A stretch of DNA of 18,255 bases from Actinomycetota bacterium (lineage in GTDB: Bacteria > Actinomycetota > Actinomycetes > S36-B12 > UBA5976). The notes beneath the pieces are model-generated. The model was given only the letters and a program-made list of their open reading frames with translations. It was not told where the DNA came from and ran no database searches. The translations under genes and the position numbers were made by a program. Location of the stretch: the NCBI GenBank assembly GCA_947476765.1, contig CANJRK010000004.1:1-18255 (forward strand), written 5' to 3'. Shown one piece after another: positions 1 through 8,092 of this stretch (its first letter is position 1; each line of letters opens with the position of its first letter).

Positions 1-1770
1 CACGCGACTTGGCAAAACCTGTTCCGAGGCATCTTCGATCAATCCTTCATCGCCGCCGAGTGACACGGTTAAACGCGTGACGACAGTTTGGGCGCCCAGG
101 TGCCCCTCGCCCACTGCGGCGTAAAGTGCGCTTACGTCGGCATAGTTTGACTCCAGGGCCAACGTATTGAGCATATGGTTCGATAGCAGGCGAAGTGGAA
201 TTCCACTCTTTTTCATTGCTCGAACAATTGCTTCTTTTCCAGTATCAATTGCCTCTTCGCGTCGTTCTTTAGAGAACCAAGCTTTAATCTTAGATTTTGC
301 CCGCGCGCTTGCAACTATGTTTATCCAGTCTCGCGAAGGTCCAGCAGAATCCGACTTATTAGTGATGATTTCCACATTGTCGCCGTTTGCAAGTTTGGTA
401 TCAAGTGGCGCAAGTTTGCCATTGATTCGCGCACCAACACAGCGATTGCCAACTTCAGTGTGAACGCTATAGGCAAAGTCAATTGGTGTACTACCAGCTG
501 GCAACGCAAGCACTTCACCCTTGGGGGTGAATACATAAACTTCGGCTGCACCCAAGTCGTCGCGCAATGAATCCATAAAGTCGCCTGGGTCTGCGGTTTC
601 GCGCTGCCAATCCAGCAGTTGGCGCACCCACCCAAGGTCATCTGGGCCATCTTTACCTGCAACTTTGTCTTGCTTGTATCGCCAATGCGAGGCAACACCG
701 TACTCTGCTGCTCGATGCATCTCGTGAGTACGAATCTGGAACTCAACAGGTTTGCCATTTGGACCAATCACAGTCGTGTGTAGTGACTGGTACATAGTGA
801 ATTTCGGCATCGCTATGTAATCTTTGAAGCGACCTGGAACTGGATTCCAACGGTTATGAATTATGCCAAGAGTGGCATAACAATCTTGCACACTATCAAC
901 GAGTATCCGAACGCCGATCAAGTCATAAATGTCGTCGAAGTCGCGCCCCCGCACAATCATTTTTTGATAGATGCTGTAAAAATGTTTAGGTCGTCCGGAC
1001 ACCGCGGCTTTAATGTCATTACCTAACAGATCATTGTCTACGTATTCAACGATTGTCTTTAGGCTCTCGTCCCGCGCTGGTGCCCGTTGCGAGACGAGCC
1101 GGGCAATTTCATCGCTCATCTTTGGGTAAAGTGAGGCGAATGCTAAGTCTTCTAATTCCCACTTAATTGAATTCATACCCAATCGATGAGCTAACGGTGC
1201 ATAAATCTCTAAAGTTTCCCGCGCCTTTTGTTCTTGTTTCTCTACCGATAAGTAGGACAGAGTACGCATATTGTGTAGTCGATCAACAAGCTTGATCACT
1301 AATACCCGAATGTCACGAGCCATCGCCACAACCATCTTGCGCACAGTTTCCGATGCTGAGGTTTGCCCGTACTTAACTTTGTCTAACTTAGTTACACCGT
1401 CAACTAAGCCCGCTATTTCATCGCCAAAATCTGCGCGCAGTTGCTCTAAGTTGTAATCCGTGTCCTCGACTGTGTCGTGTAACAATGCTGCAATCACAGT
1501 AGGAGTTGTCATACCCAGGTCTGCAAGGAGTCCTGCCACTGCAATTGGATGCGTTATGTAGGACTCGCCTGATTTCCGGTTTTGAAATCTGTGAAAGTAG
1601 TCTGCAGTTTGATAAGCCCTAATAATTTCCGCAGTATCGGATGCGGGATGGAATCGAATCAGTGACTCTAAAACTTCTTTTAGTTGATTTGGAATTGGTG
1701 TTTCCAGGCCTTGCGGGAAGCGTTCCGCAAGTGCTAAGGCAAGTGGAGCTGGGGTGACATCGCTAGTCAT
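1..1770 (-). CDS. rel: Bifunctional (p)ppGpp synthetase/hydrolase Rel, 3' end cut by the window edge
   Basis: Makes and degrades the alarmone (p)ppGpp in the stringent response. The ATG at 1768-1770 follows a strong ribosome site (AAGGAGG on the minus strand), and 590 codons stay open to base 1. The HD hydrolase domain comes first: ITHP at about 72-75 and HDTVEDT at 98-104, with the His and Asp residues intact, so hydrolysis should be possible. The synthetase domain follows, with RGRDFDDIYDLIGVRI near 274-289 and RFKDYIAMPKFTMYQSLHTT near 314-333. A TGS domain lies at about 408-470 (VYVFTPKGEVLALPAGSTPIDF-type start). Family members are usually over 720 residues, so the C-terminal ACT-type regulatory part lies beyond the window. 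It sits 36 bases downstream of apt on the same strand, the usual actinobacterial order. Identification is secure; only the C-terminus is unseen. Confidence 0.97.
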   Translation of the reverse strand, partial: MTSDVTPAPLALALAERFPQGLETPIPNQLKEVLESLIRFHPASDTAEIIRAYQTADYFHRFQNRKSGESYITHPIAVAGLLADLGMTTPTVIAALLHDTVEDTDYNLEQLRADFGDEIAGLVDGVTKLDKVKYGQTSASETVRKMVVAMARDIRVLVIKLVDRLHNMRTLSYLSVEKQEQKARETLEIYAPLAHRLGMNSIKWELEDLAFASLYPKMSDEIARLVSQRAPARDESLKTIVEYVDNDLLGNDIKAAVSGRPKHFYSIYQKMIVRGRDFDDIYDLIGVRILVDSVQDCYATLGIIHNRWNPVPGRFKDYIAMPKFTMYQSLHTTVIGPNGKPVEFQIRTHEMHRAAEYGVASHWRYKQDKVAGKDGPDDLGWVRQLLDWQRETADPGDFMDSLRDDLGAAEVYVFTPKGEVLALPAGSTPIDFAYSVHTEVGNRCVGARINGKLAPLDTKLANGDNVEIITNKSDSAGPSRDWINIVASARAKSKIKAWFSKERREEAIDTGKEAIVRAMKKSGIPLRLLSNHMLNTLALESNYADVSALYAAVGEGHLGAQTVVTRLTVSLGGDEGLIEDASEQVLPSRV

Positions 1771-1806
1771 GCTGCCTCCTTGCTTTTTCCTATTCTAATT
1801 GGAAAA

Positions 1807-2334
1807 TCAAAGGACAGCGAAGACGTCAATTCCTGAGTCGAGTTTGGCAACTTTTGCACTTCCACCTAGAAATGACAAATCTAGGAGTACTGCGATACCG
1901 AGAACCTGTGCACCGCATTCTCGAATCAATTCAATTGCAGCGCAAGCAGTACCGCCAGTGGCTAACACGTCATCAACAATAATTACACGGTCGTCAGCAG
2001 CGAGGGCATCACGATGGATTTCAATGGAATCTGCCCCATATTCGAGTTCATATTCTGCGCGATAGGTTTCGCGTGGCAACTTACCGCTTTTACGAATCGG
2101 CACGAAACCTAGGTGCATGTGAGCCGCCAGTGATGCACCGAGAATAAATCCTCTGGCTTCAACGCCTACGATGCGTGTTACGCGGGAACTGGCAAAATGT
2201 TGTGCGATTTCTTGATTGACCCAGAGTGCAGCTTCAGGGTCCCCAGAAATTGGAGTTACGTCCTTAAAAACCACACCAGGTAGCGGATAGTCTGCAATCT
2301 CAGCGATTAATGCAGATACTCCGGCGCGATCCAT
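1807..2334 (-). CDS. apt: Adenine phosphoribosyltransferase
   Basis: Salvages adenine with PRPP to give AMP in the cytosol. The 175-residue product carries the type I PRTase signature VIIVDDVLATGGTA at 117-130, which binds the ribose phosphate of PRPP. It also has the Apt-specific stretches DYPLPGVVFKDVTP (15-28), VEARGFILGA (58-67) and RKSGKLPRET (81-90). Length fits the family (E. coli Apt is 183). The start ATG shares one base with the secF stop (TAATG), so translation is probably coupled to secF. The neighbour downstream is rel. Purine salvage next to (p)ppGpp metabolism is a recurrent actinobacterial arrangement; a functional link between them is only inferred. Confidence 0.96.
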   Translation of the reverse strand: MDRAGVSALIAEIADYPLPGVVFKDVTPISGDPEAALWVNQEIAQHFASSRVTRIVGVEARGFILGASLAAHMHLGFVPIRKSGKLPRETYRAEYELEYGADSIEIHRDALAADDRVIIVDDVLATGGTACAAIELIRECGAQVLGIAVLLDLSFLGGSAKVAKLDSGIDVFAVL

Positions 2335-3422
2335 TAGCGCTTGCTTCGACGGGCTCGAGTTTTCTTGACTTGTTGTTGTCGTGGTCCAGCTGAGTTAACA
2401 ATCGGAGCTCCAGGCGCAATAACGACTTTAACTTCATCTCCAATTGACCCACTCTTACGTCGGGCAGCAACACGTTTAGCCAAAGCGATGTTCTCAGCCT
2501 GTCGTTCCTTGATCTGACACAAGATCGGAGTTGCTACGAAGATTGAGGAATAAGTACCAACCAGCATTCCCACAAAGAGCGCTAGCGCCAAGTCATTCAA
2601 GGTACCAACACCAAGCAATGAAACACCGACAACCAAGATGGAAAGGACTGGAAGTAGCGCTACTACCGAAGTGTTGATACTGCGCACCAGAGTTTGGTTC
2701 AAAGCCAAGTTAGCTGCTTCGCTGTAAGTACTGCGCGAACCACCGTGAATCCCCTTGGTATTTTCTTTGACTTTGTCGAACACTACAACTGTGTCATAGA
2801 GCGAGTAACCGAGAATTGTTAAGAATCCGATAACACTTGCTGGTGTAACTTCAAAGCCACTGAGTGCATAAATTCCCACTGTGATAAGCACGTCATGAGC
2901 CAGCGCTACCAACGCGGCAATCGCCATTGGCCATTCGAAATACACTGACAAGAAGATTGCCACTAGCACCAGGAATACCAGTAAAGCGCGCGCGGCATTC
3001 TTAGAAACTTCATCGCCCCAAGTTGGGCCAACTAATTGAACCTTGATCTCGGCTTCTGGCACACCAAATGATTCCGCTAACGCCGAACTCAAGGCGTTTG
3101 ATTCTTCAGTCGTTAATGCTGGCGTTTGAATACGCACTTTGTTTCCACCGATTATGGTGACTGTGGAAGGCGTTTCTCCAGCAGCAATAACAGTTTCGCG
3201 AGCTTGGGTTACCGACTGATCAGTAGCCTGTGCCACTGGAACTGAAAATTCCGCGCCACCCTTGAATTCGATTCCAAGATTTAGGCCACGCACGCCAAGA
3301 GTGGCAATAGAAAGTGCTATCAAAATCCCAGAAACTGCGTACCAAGCCTTACGACGTCCAACAATGTTAAACGAAACATCACCGCGATAAAGGCTATTTC
3401 CTAACCGACTCAAACTAGCCAT
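2334..3422 (-). CDS. secF: Protein translocase subunit SecF
   Basis: Membrane subunit that, with SecD, uses the proton-motive force to help SecYEG release exported proteins. The 362-residue product has a first membrane segment at about 28-45, then the SecF signature GLNLGIEFKGGAEFS (46-60), an extracytoplasmic domain, and five further hydrophobic segments from about 145 to 315. The conserved ASVIGFLTILGYSLYDTVVVFDKVKEN stretch, given here only by position (about 195-221), holds the Asp and Tyr typical of this family. The C-terminus is a basic tail ending in KKTRARRSKR, likely cytosolic. AGGAGG lies eight bases before the ATG inside the secD end, and the secD stop and secF start share one base (TAATG). 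Confidence 0.97.
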   Translation of the reverse strand: MASLSRLGNSLYRGDVSFNIVGRRKAWYAVSGILIALSIATLGVRGLNLGIEFKGGAEFSVPVAQATDQSVTQARETVIAAGETPSTVTIIGGNKVRIQTPALTTEESNALSSALAESFGVPEAEIKVQLVGPTWGDEVSKNAARALLVFLVLVAIFLSVYFEWPMAIAALVALAHDVLITVGIYALSGFEVTPASVIGFLTILGYSLYDTVVVFDKVKENTKGIHGGSRSTYSEAANLALNQTLVRSINTSVVALLPVLSILVVGVSLLGVGTLNDLALALFVGMLVGTYSSIFVATPILCQIKERQAENIALAKRVAARRKSGSIGDEVKVVIAPGAPIVNSAGPRQQQVKKTRARRSKR

Positions 3423-5035
3423 TAGTTAACCTCCTGTGCTGACTTAGTGACCCCTAGACGTTCAGGTGACACACCGGTCCAAGCCGATCCGGCATTCATC
3501 CAGCGAGAATTACCCAACTTAGTTACCAATGAACGAGTGAACATGAAAGCTACTGCAATGTCCACAAACGTAATTAACCCTAGTGTGAATGCAAAGCCGC
3601 GGACGCTGCCAACGGACAGGTAATAGAGAATGCCCGCGGCAAGAAGTGAAACGAAGTCAGCCGCCAAAATGGTACGACGAGCGCGGGTCCAGCCTTGATC
3701 TACGGCAGCCCGTAATCGTTTTCCTTCTCGAATCTCATCTCGGATGCGCTCGAAATAGATGACGAATGAGTCTGCGGTGATACCAATGGACACGATTGCA
3801 CCCGCAATGCCAGCGAGTGTCAAAGTGAAGCCAATTCCTCGACCCAAAATAATAAAGACCAAGTAAGTCATGATTGCTGCAGCAAACAAACTGATAACAG
3901 CAATAACACCTAGCGCGCGGTAGTACAGCAGGAGATAAATAATAACTAGTAACAATCCAAATCCGCCGGCTAGCAAACCAGCGTGCAGTTGATCATTGCC
4001 GAGCGTTGGCGAAATCTGTTGAACTTCATCAACATCAAGACTGACGGGCAGCGCGCCGAACTTAAGAACTTGTGCTAACGCACGTGCCTCATCGGCTGTA
4101 AATGACCCAGAAATTACCGCCGAGCCTCCCAAGATTGGTTCATTAACCGCAGGAGCACTAATGACTACACCATCAAGCACGATTGCAAACTGATTATTTG
4201 GAGTTTTTTGTGAAGAAAGATTTGTCGTTGAGTCTGCGAACTTTTTTGCACCCTCGGTAGTCATTTGCAAATCAACTTGCCAGCCACCAGCACCCTGTTG
4301 TGGGAGTCCAGCAGTTGCGCTTTCAATGTCGGTGCCCACCAGGTCCGCTGGTGCTAACACGTACTTGATAGAGCCATCTTTTTCACAGCTGATCAAATAC
4401 TGAGCCGGATCGTCAGTTGCACCATTTTTAATATCAGATGTCGCACAATCCAATGCTGCAAATCGGTCTGCGAAGTCTCCAGCGGCATCAGGTGACTGAA
4501 TTGGCGGCACCATAAGTTCCGGCGCTACCGACACTGATGGCGAAGGAGTTGGCGAAGGAGTTGGCGTTGGCGTAGCACTAGCCGAAGCACTTGGCGAAGC
4601 ACTGCCGCTTGGACTAGCGCTGTCCGATGGTGTTGGAGTTGGCTGTGGTGAGCCGTAGTCGATTGCTACCACGGCTCGGAAATTTAGCTGAGCTGTAGTT
4701 TTTAACTGATCAACCACGGTGCGACTAGTTTCACCAGGAATTGTCACGATGATTTTGGCGCCATCACCAGTGCCTTGAATGGTGACTTCAGATTCAGCAA
4801 CACCAAATCCATCGACGCGCTGACGAATGATAGCAACGGTTTGATTTAGTTGCTCCTGAGACAAGGTTGTGCCCGCAGCAACTTGCGGCGAAAGGATTAC
4901 CTGAGTACCACCGCGAAGGTCTAGGCCAAGTTTTGGTGCGTGATTTTGACCCGGCCAGAATGCCCAAACGGCCAATCCAACTATCGAGGCGATAAAAATC
5001 AACAGCGAACGGCCAGGACGGTAATGCTTAGCCAC
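3422..5035 (-). CDS. secD: Protein translocase subunit SecD with a Pro/Ser/Thr-rich insert
   Basis: Partner of SecF in the auxiliary Sec export complex. The 537-residue protein has an N-terminal membrane segment (about 10-27), the D1 motif KLGLDLRGGTQVIL (35-48), a large extracytoplasmic region (to about 345) and five C-terminal membrane segments. Within these, GITADSFVIYFERIRDE (418-434) carries the conserved Asp (D422) proposed to relay protons. Residues 129-171 are almost all Pro, Ser, Thr and Ala and look like a flexible linker splitting the first periplasmic domain. Similar linkers are known in actinobacterial SecD. The start is GTG (5033-5035) with AAAAGG about eight bases upstream. The yajC gene usually found just upstream is absent. 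Confidence 0.96.
   Translation of the reverse strand: MAKHYRPGRSLLIFIASIVGLAVWAFWPGQNHAPKLGLDLRGGTQVILSPQVAAGTTLSQEQLNQTVAIIRQRVDGFGVAESEVTIQGTGDGAKIIVTIPGETSRTVVDQLKTTAQLNFRAVVAIDYGSPQPTPTPSDSASPSGSASPSASASATPTPTPSPTPSPSVSVAPELMVPPIQSPDAAGDFADRFAALDCATSDIKNGATDDPAQYLISCEKDGSIKYVLAPADLVGTDIESATAGLPQQGAGGWQVDLQMTTEGAKKFADSTTNLSSQKTPNNQFAIVLDGVVISAPAVNEPILGGSAVISGSFTADEARALAQVLKFGALPVSLDVDEVQQISPTLGNDQLHAGLLAGGFGLLLVIIYLLLYYRALGVIAVISLFAAAIMTYLVFIILGRGIGFTLTLAGIAGAIVSIGITADSFVIYFERIRDEIREGKRLRAAVDQGWTRARRTILAADFVSLLAAGILYYLSVGSVRGFAFTLGLITFVDIAVAFMFTRSLVTKLGNSRWMNAGSAWTGVSPERLGVTKSAQEVN
4523..4651 (-). repeat. Low-complexity Pro/Ser/Thr/Ala linker region in secD
   Basis: This stretch encodes SecD residues 129-171, built from short PTPTP, SPSP and SASA units. 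At DNA level the 12-base unit GGCGAAGGAGTT (plus strand) occurs twice in exact tandem at 4539-4550 and 4551-4562, followed by the partial copies GGCGTT and GGCG. Such runs commonly vary in length between strains through slippage; variation here is inferred, not seen. Confidence 0.8.
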
Positions 5036-5058
5036 GTATAAAGCCTTTTCGTTAAAGA

Positions 5059-5082
5059 TGCGGGTAGCGTGCCCGCAGGCAC
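5059..5082 (-). promoter_or_regulatory. Two mutually exclusive hairpins in the secD leader
   Basis: The 95-base gap between ruvB and secD holds two perfect inverted repeats that share bases. One pairs TGCGGG (5059-5064) with CCCGCA (5072-5077) around a seven-base loop. The other pairs GTGCC (5069-5073) with GGCAC (5078-5082) around a four-base loop. Only one can form at a time in the transcript entering secD. Neither is followed by a good T-run, so a plain terminator is unlikely. A role in setting secDF expression is speculation. The rest of the gap has the secD ribosome site and no convincing promoter. Confidence 0.3.
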
Positions 5083-5130
5083 TGTCTATCTAAGTTTAGT
5101 GGGCAAATACAGAGGTGTTGCGCCTGGCTA

Positions 5131-6156
5131 TCACTCATCCAGAGGTAATTGATTGGGGAGTTTGGGTACTTTTCTACCAAGTGCGCGCCAGGCTGCCGGG
5201 GTTGCTACTCGACCCCGAGGGGTACGCGTGATAAAACCTTCTCGGACCAAGAACGGCTCACACACCGTATCCACGGTTTCTGGCTCCTCGCCTACCGCTA
5301 ATGCCAGTGTTGAAAGCCCGACAGGACCACCACCAAATTTGTCGATCAAGGCGATCAGGACAGCTCGATCTAAGCGATCCAGCCCTAAATCATCAACCTC
5401 ATACAGCTCTAAAGCAGCTTGAGTTCGCAAGAGATTTATTGATCCATCGTGATGTACTTGCGCATAATCCCGCGTCCGTCGCAAGAGTCGGTTAGCAATT
5501 CTTGGTGTGCCGCGAGACCGCTTGGAAAGCTCTGCCGCCGAATCACCATCAATTGCAATACCGAGTTGCTTTGCTGATCTATGGACGATTGCTTCTAATT
5601 CACTTGCCTCGTAGTAATCCAGGTGTGCAGTGAATCCAAACCTATCTCGCAATGGGGCCGGCAACATTCCAGCACGAGTGGTCGCGCCAACTAAAGTAAA
5701 GGGCGGCAATTCGAGTGGAATTGAAGTTGCCCCTGGTCCTTTACCAACCATTACATCGACTCGAAAATCTTCCATCGCCAGGTAGAGCATCTCTTCGGCT
5801 GCGCGCGACATTCGGTGGATTTCATCTAGGAATAAAACTTCGCCCGGCACCAAACTCGAAAGAATGCTTGCCAAGTCACCGGCATGCTGAATCGTCGGCC
5901 CACTTGTGATCCGCATTGGCGCGCCCACTTCGGAGGCGATAATCATTGCCAAAGTTGTTTTCCCAAGTCCAGGTGGCCCAGATAGCAAAATGTGATCAGC
6001 ACTTGAATTGCGTTGCTTTGCTGCGCTTAAGACTAAGTGCAGTTGATCCTTAACTCGTTTTTGACCGACGAATTCAGACAGCGAGGCAGGACGTAATGCC
6101 GCATCTGCAGTTTGTTCGGCTGCAGATAATTCAGGACTAACCATGCGTTCACTCAT
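5131..6156 (-). CDS. ruvB: Holliday junction branch migration ATPase RuvB
   Basis: Hexameric AAA+ motor that drives branch migration of Holliday junctions together with RuvA. The 341-residue product has Walker A GPPGLGKTT (60-68), Walker B LFLDEIHR (108-115), sensor GATTRAG (157-163), the Arg finger region LRDRFG (169-174), and the C-terminal winged-helix end with TRTPRGR, where the DNA-binding wing lies. Length matches the family. The ATG at 6154-6156 overlaps the ruvA stop as ATGA, implying coupled translation. A second ATG four codons in (about 6144) is a possible alternative start, as neither has a strong ribosome site. It is the last gene of the ruvCAB set. Confidence 0.97.
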   Translation of the reverse strand: MSERMVSPELSAAEQTADAALRPASLSEFVGQKRVKDQLHLVLSAAKQRNSSADHILLSGPPGLGKTTLAMIIASEVGAPMRITSGPTIQHAGDLASILSSLVPGEVLFLDEIHRMSRAAEEMLYLAMEDFRVDVMVGKGPGATSIPLELPPFTLVGATTRAGMLPAPLRDRFGFTAHLDYYEASELEAIVHRSAKQLGIAIDGDSAAELSKRSRGTPRIANRLLRRTRDYAQVHHDGSINLLRTQAALELYEVDDLGLDRLDRAVLIALIDKFGGGPVGLSTLALAVGEEPETVDTVCEPFLVREGFITRTPRGRVATPAAWRALGRKVPKLPNQLPLDE

Positions 6157-6749
6157 GCGCCAGCCAATATTTGCAAAGCGCGACGCAATAGTTCAGAAAT
6201 AGCTGTGGCATCATCAACGCCTTCTTCAATCACGGCACTAATGGCTCGCTGGGCATCTCGACTAGACCAGCCAAGTCCAAGTAGGCCTTGTTCGACTTGC
6301 ATTTGCCACTGGATTGACTTGTTTCCAGTTTGTTTCGAGCCAGAGCTTGGAGTACCAATACGATCCTTAAGTTCCAGCACAAGGCGCTGTGCACCTTTAG
6401 CTCCAACCCCTGGCGTTTGTTTAAGTCTTGCCACATCTTCATTACCAATTGCGGTGCGCAATTCATCCGCTGGCAATGCGGACAAAATTGTGAAAGCAAG
6501 TTTTGGACCAAAGCCAGAAACTCCCTGCACAACTTCGAACATCTCTCGGTTTTCCGAATTGGTAAATCCAAATAGAGTTAGCGAGTCTTCGCGCACAACT
6601 AATGAGGTAAAGAGTGTTAATTCACTTCCGATGCGAGCCTCGGCAATTGTGTCAGGTGCGCACATAACCATCATGCCAACTCCCCCAACTGCAATTACTA
6701 GTGAGTCGACTCTGATCTCTAAAACTGGACCGCGCAATGACGAGATCAT
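6153..6749 (-). CDS. ruvA: Holliday junction DNA helicase subunit RuvA
   Basis: Binds four-way junctions as a tetramer and loads RuvB. The 198-residue protein starts MISSLRGPVLE, the usual RuvA opening of the OB-fold domain (1-62). It has two helix-hairpin-helix motifs, QGVSGFGPKLAFTIL (75-89) and LKQTPGVGAKGAQRLVLEL (109-127), which grip the DNA backbone. A polar linker (about 130-147) leads to the C-terminal three-helix RuvB-contacting domain (148-198). It overlaps ruvC upstream and ruvB downstream by four bases each (ATGA). Confidence 0.96.
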   Translation of the reverse strand: MISSLRGPVLEIRVDSLVIAVGGVGMMVMCAPDTIAEARIGSELTLFTSLVVREDSLTLFGFTNSENREMFEVVQGVSGFGPKLAFTILSALPADELRTAIGNEDVARLKQTPGVGAKGAQRLVLELKDRIGTPSSGSKQTGNKSIQWQMQVEQGLLGLGWSSRDAQRAISAVIEEGVDDATAISELLRRALQILAGA

Positions 6750-7273
6750 TGACTACTCGCCATCGCCATTTTCGAAACTTGCTCGGCAATTCTGGCTCGA
6801 CCTTGGCCTTTCCAGGCATGACAAAGTGCAAGCGCCAGTGCATCCGCCGCGTCTGCAGGTTTCGGCGGTTCTGCTAGGCCAAGTAGACGTGTCACCATTG
6901 CGGTTATCTGAGCCTTATCTGCACGACCATGTCCGGTCACGGCAGCTTTAACTTCAGTTGGTGTGTACATCGCAACGCCTAATTGTTTCCGCGCTGCAAT
7001 TAGCATCGCGACTGCACTGGCTTGCGCAGTTCCCATCGCAGTACGAACATTGTGTTGGCTAAAAACTCGTTCGATTGCAACGGCATCAGGCTGGTAAGTT
7101 TCGAAAAGTTCGATCAACTCAGATTCGAGTTCATGCAGCCTCATTGGCAACTCGTTAGCGCTAGGCGTACGGATGACGTGCACGGCTACAAAACTGGCCC
7201 GCCGATTCGAGTTCAGATCCACAACGCCTACGCCACAACGCGTTAGGCCGGGATCTATCCCCAAAATCCTCAT
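6746..7273 (-). CDS. ruvC: Crossover junction endodeoxyribonuclease RuvC
   Basis: Resolves Holliday junctions by paired nicks. Taking the ATG at 7271-7273 gives 175 residues beginning MRILGIDPGLTRCG. All four acidic catalytic residues are present: D7, E68 (AIERVF), D141 and D144 (PADAADALALALCHAW). The frame is open for 14 more codons upstream, but GGAGG at 7279-7283 lies six bases before this ATG and the protein then starts exactly like other RuvC proteins, so the shorter form is chosen. A LexA-type box overlaps the ribosome site, suggesting SOS control of ruvCAB. The stop overlaps the ruvA start (ATGA). Confidence 0.96.
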   Translation of the reverse strand: MRILGIDPGLTRCGVGVVDLNSNRRASFVAVHVIRTPSANELPMRLHELESELIELFETYQPDAVAIERVFSQHNVRTAMGTAQASAVAMLIAARKQLGVAMYTPTEVKAAVTGHGRADKAQITAMVTRLLGLAEPPKPADAADALALALCHAWKGQGRARIAEQVSKMAMASSQ

Positions 7274-7282
7274 AATTTCCTC

Positions 7283-7296
7283 CGAACATCTGTTCG
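7283..7296 (-). promoter_or_regulatory. LexA (SOS) box in front of ruvC
   Basis: The bases CGAAC-ATCT-GTTCG form a perfect palindrome with a four-base centre. On the minus strand the site reads TCGAACAGATGTTCGG, one base off the mycobacterial SOS consensus TCGAAC-N4-GTTCGA. It begins 10 bases upstream of the ruvC ATG and touches the ribosome site. ruvC is a known LexA target in mycobacteria. LexA bound here would block transcription into ruvCAB. Confidence 0.75.
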
Positions 7297-7315
7297 AAAG
7301 CCTATGGCATATCAA

Positions 7316-7336
7316 CCCAAATGTGGCGGATTTGGG
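7316..7336 (-). terminator. Hairpin just after yebC, possible terminator
   Basis: CCCAAAT (7316-7322) and ATTTGGG (7330-7336) form a perfect seven-pair stem with a seven-base loop, starting three bases after the yebC stop. In the direction of transcription it is followed only by TTGAT, a poor T-run, so any termination is likely partial. It would separate yebC from the LexA-controlled ruv genes. Confidence 0.4.
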
Positions 7337-7339
7337 GCG

Positions 7340-8092
7340 TTAGTCGTCCAGTTCTGCCAGAACTTCGTCAGAAATGTCAATGTTTGTAAAGACATTCTGA
7401 ACATCATCCACGTCTTCGAGTGCCTCAATCAGGGCAAAAACCTTGCGTGCGGTGTCGGCGTCAACCGGCACTGTCATGTTTGGCACAAACGTCGATTCTG
7501 CTGATTCATAGTCTATTCCGGCTGCTTGTAATGCTTGGCGAACCGCAACAACGTCCTTGGAGTCGCTAATGATCTCGATACTGCCGCCGTGGTCATTAAC
7601 CTCTTCGGCGCCAGCATCAAGCACCGCATCAAGAATGGCTTCCTCTGTCGAGGCGCCTTCGGGAACCATGACTACACCTTTACGTTCAAACATGTATGAC
7701 ACTGAGCCTGGGTCAGCCATATTTCCACCATTGCGCGTTACTGCCACTCGGGTATCCGATGCCGCGCGATTACGGTTGTCTGAAAGGCACTCAATTAAGA
7801 GTGCAACACCATTAGGTCCATAGCCTTCGTACATGATCGTTTGGTAATCAGCTCCTCCAGCTTCCACTCCAGAGCCGCGCTTAACTGCCCGATCAATGTT
7901 GTCATTAGGAACCGAACTCTTCTTAGCTTTCACTATTGCGTCATAAAGTGTCGGGTTTGCTGCTGAATCGCCACCGCCTACACGCGCTGCAACTTCAATG
8001 TTCTTGATCAATTTCGCAAACAGTTTGCCTCTGCGAGAATCAATAACTGCTTTTTTATGTTTTGTGGTTGCCCATTTTGAATGGCCGCTCAT
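7340..8092 (-). CDS. yebC: YebC/PmpR-family protein (TACO1 family)
   Basis: Member of the YebC/TACO1 family, described both as DNA-binding regulators and as factors that help ribosomes through difficult sequences. The 250-residue product opens with the family signature MSGHSKWATTKHKKAVIDSR and contains GKLFAKLIKNIEVAAR, PNDNIDRAVKRG, YEGYGPNGVALLIE and the NRNRAASDTR and GSVSYMFERKGV blocks, all typical. The acidic C-terminus is also usual. Its ATG overlaps the pdxT stop (ATGA), and GAGGT lies just upstream within pdxT. The place between pdxT and ruvC is standard for Actinobacteria. Its precise role here cannot be read from the sequence. Confidence 0.95.
   Translation of the reverse strand: MSGHSKWATTKHKKAVIDSRRGKLFAKLIKNIEVAARVGGGDSAANPTLYDAIVKAKKSSVPNDNIDRAVKRGSGVEAGGADYQTIMYEGYGPNGVALLIECLSDNRNRAASDTRVAVTRNGGNMADPGSVSYMFERKGVVMVPEGASTEEAILDAVLDAGAEEVNDHGGSIEIISDSKDVVAVRQALQAAGIDYESAESTFVPNMTVPVDADTARKVFALIEALEDVDDVQNVFTNIDISDEVLAELDD

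Noticed and set aside
321..767. Minus-strand open frame of 148 codons near the left edge
   Set aside because: It is in a different frame from Rel, whose conserved synthetase and TGS motifs occupy this stretch.
6205..6951. Long open frame (248 codons) on the plus strand opposite ruvA and ruvC
   Set aside because: It lies antisense to two clearly conserved genes, has no family resemblance, and no ribosome site; it is a by-product of their codon pattern.
7274..7315. Fourteen-codon N-terminal extension of RuvC
   Set aside because: It would be encoded across the LexA box and ribosome site, and the catalytic Asp would no longer be at residue 7 as in other RuvC proteins.
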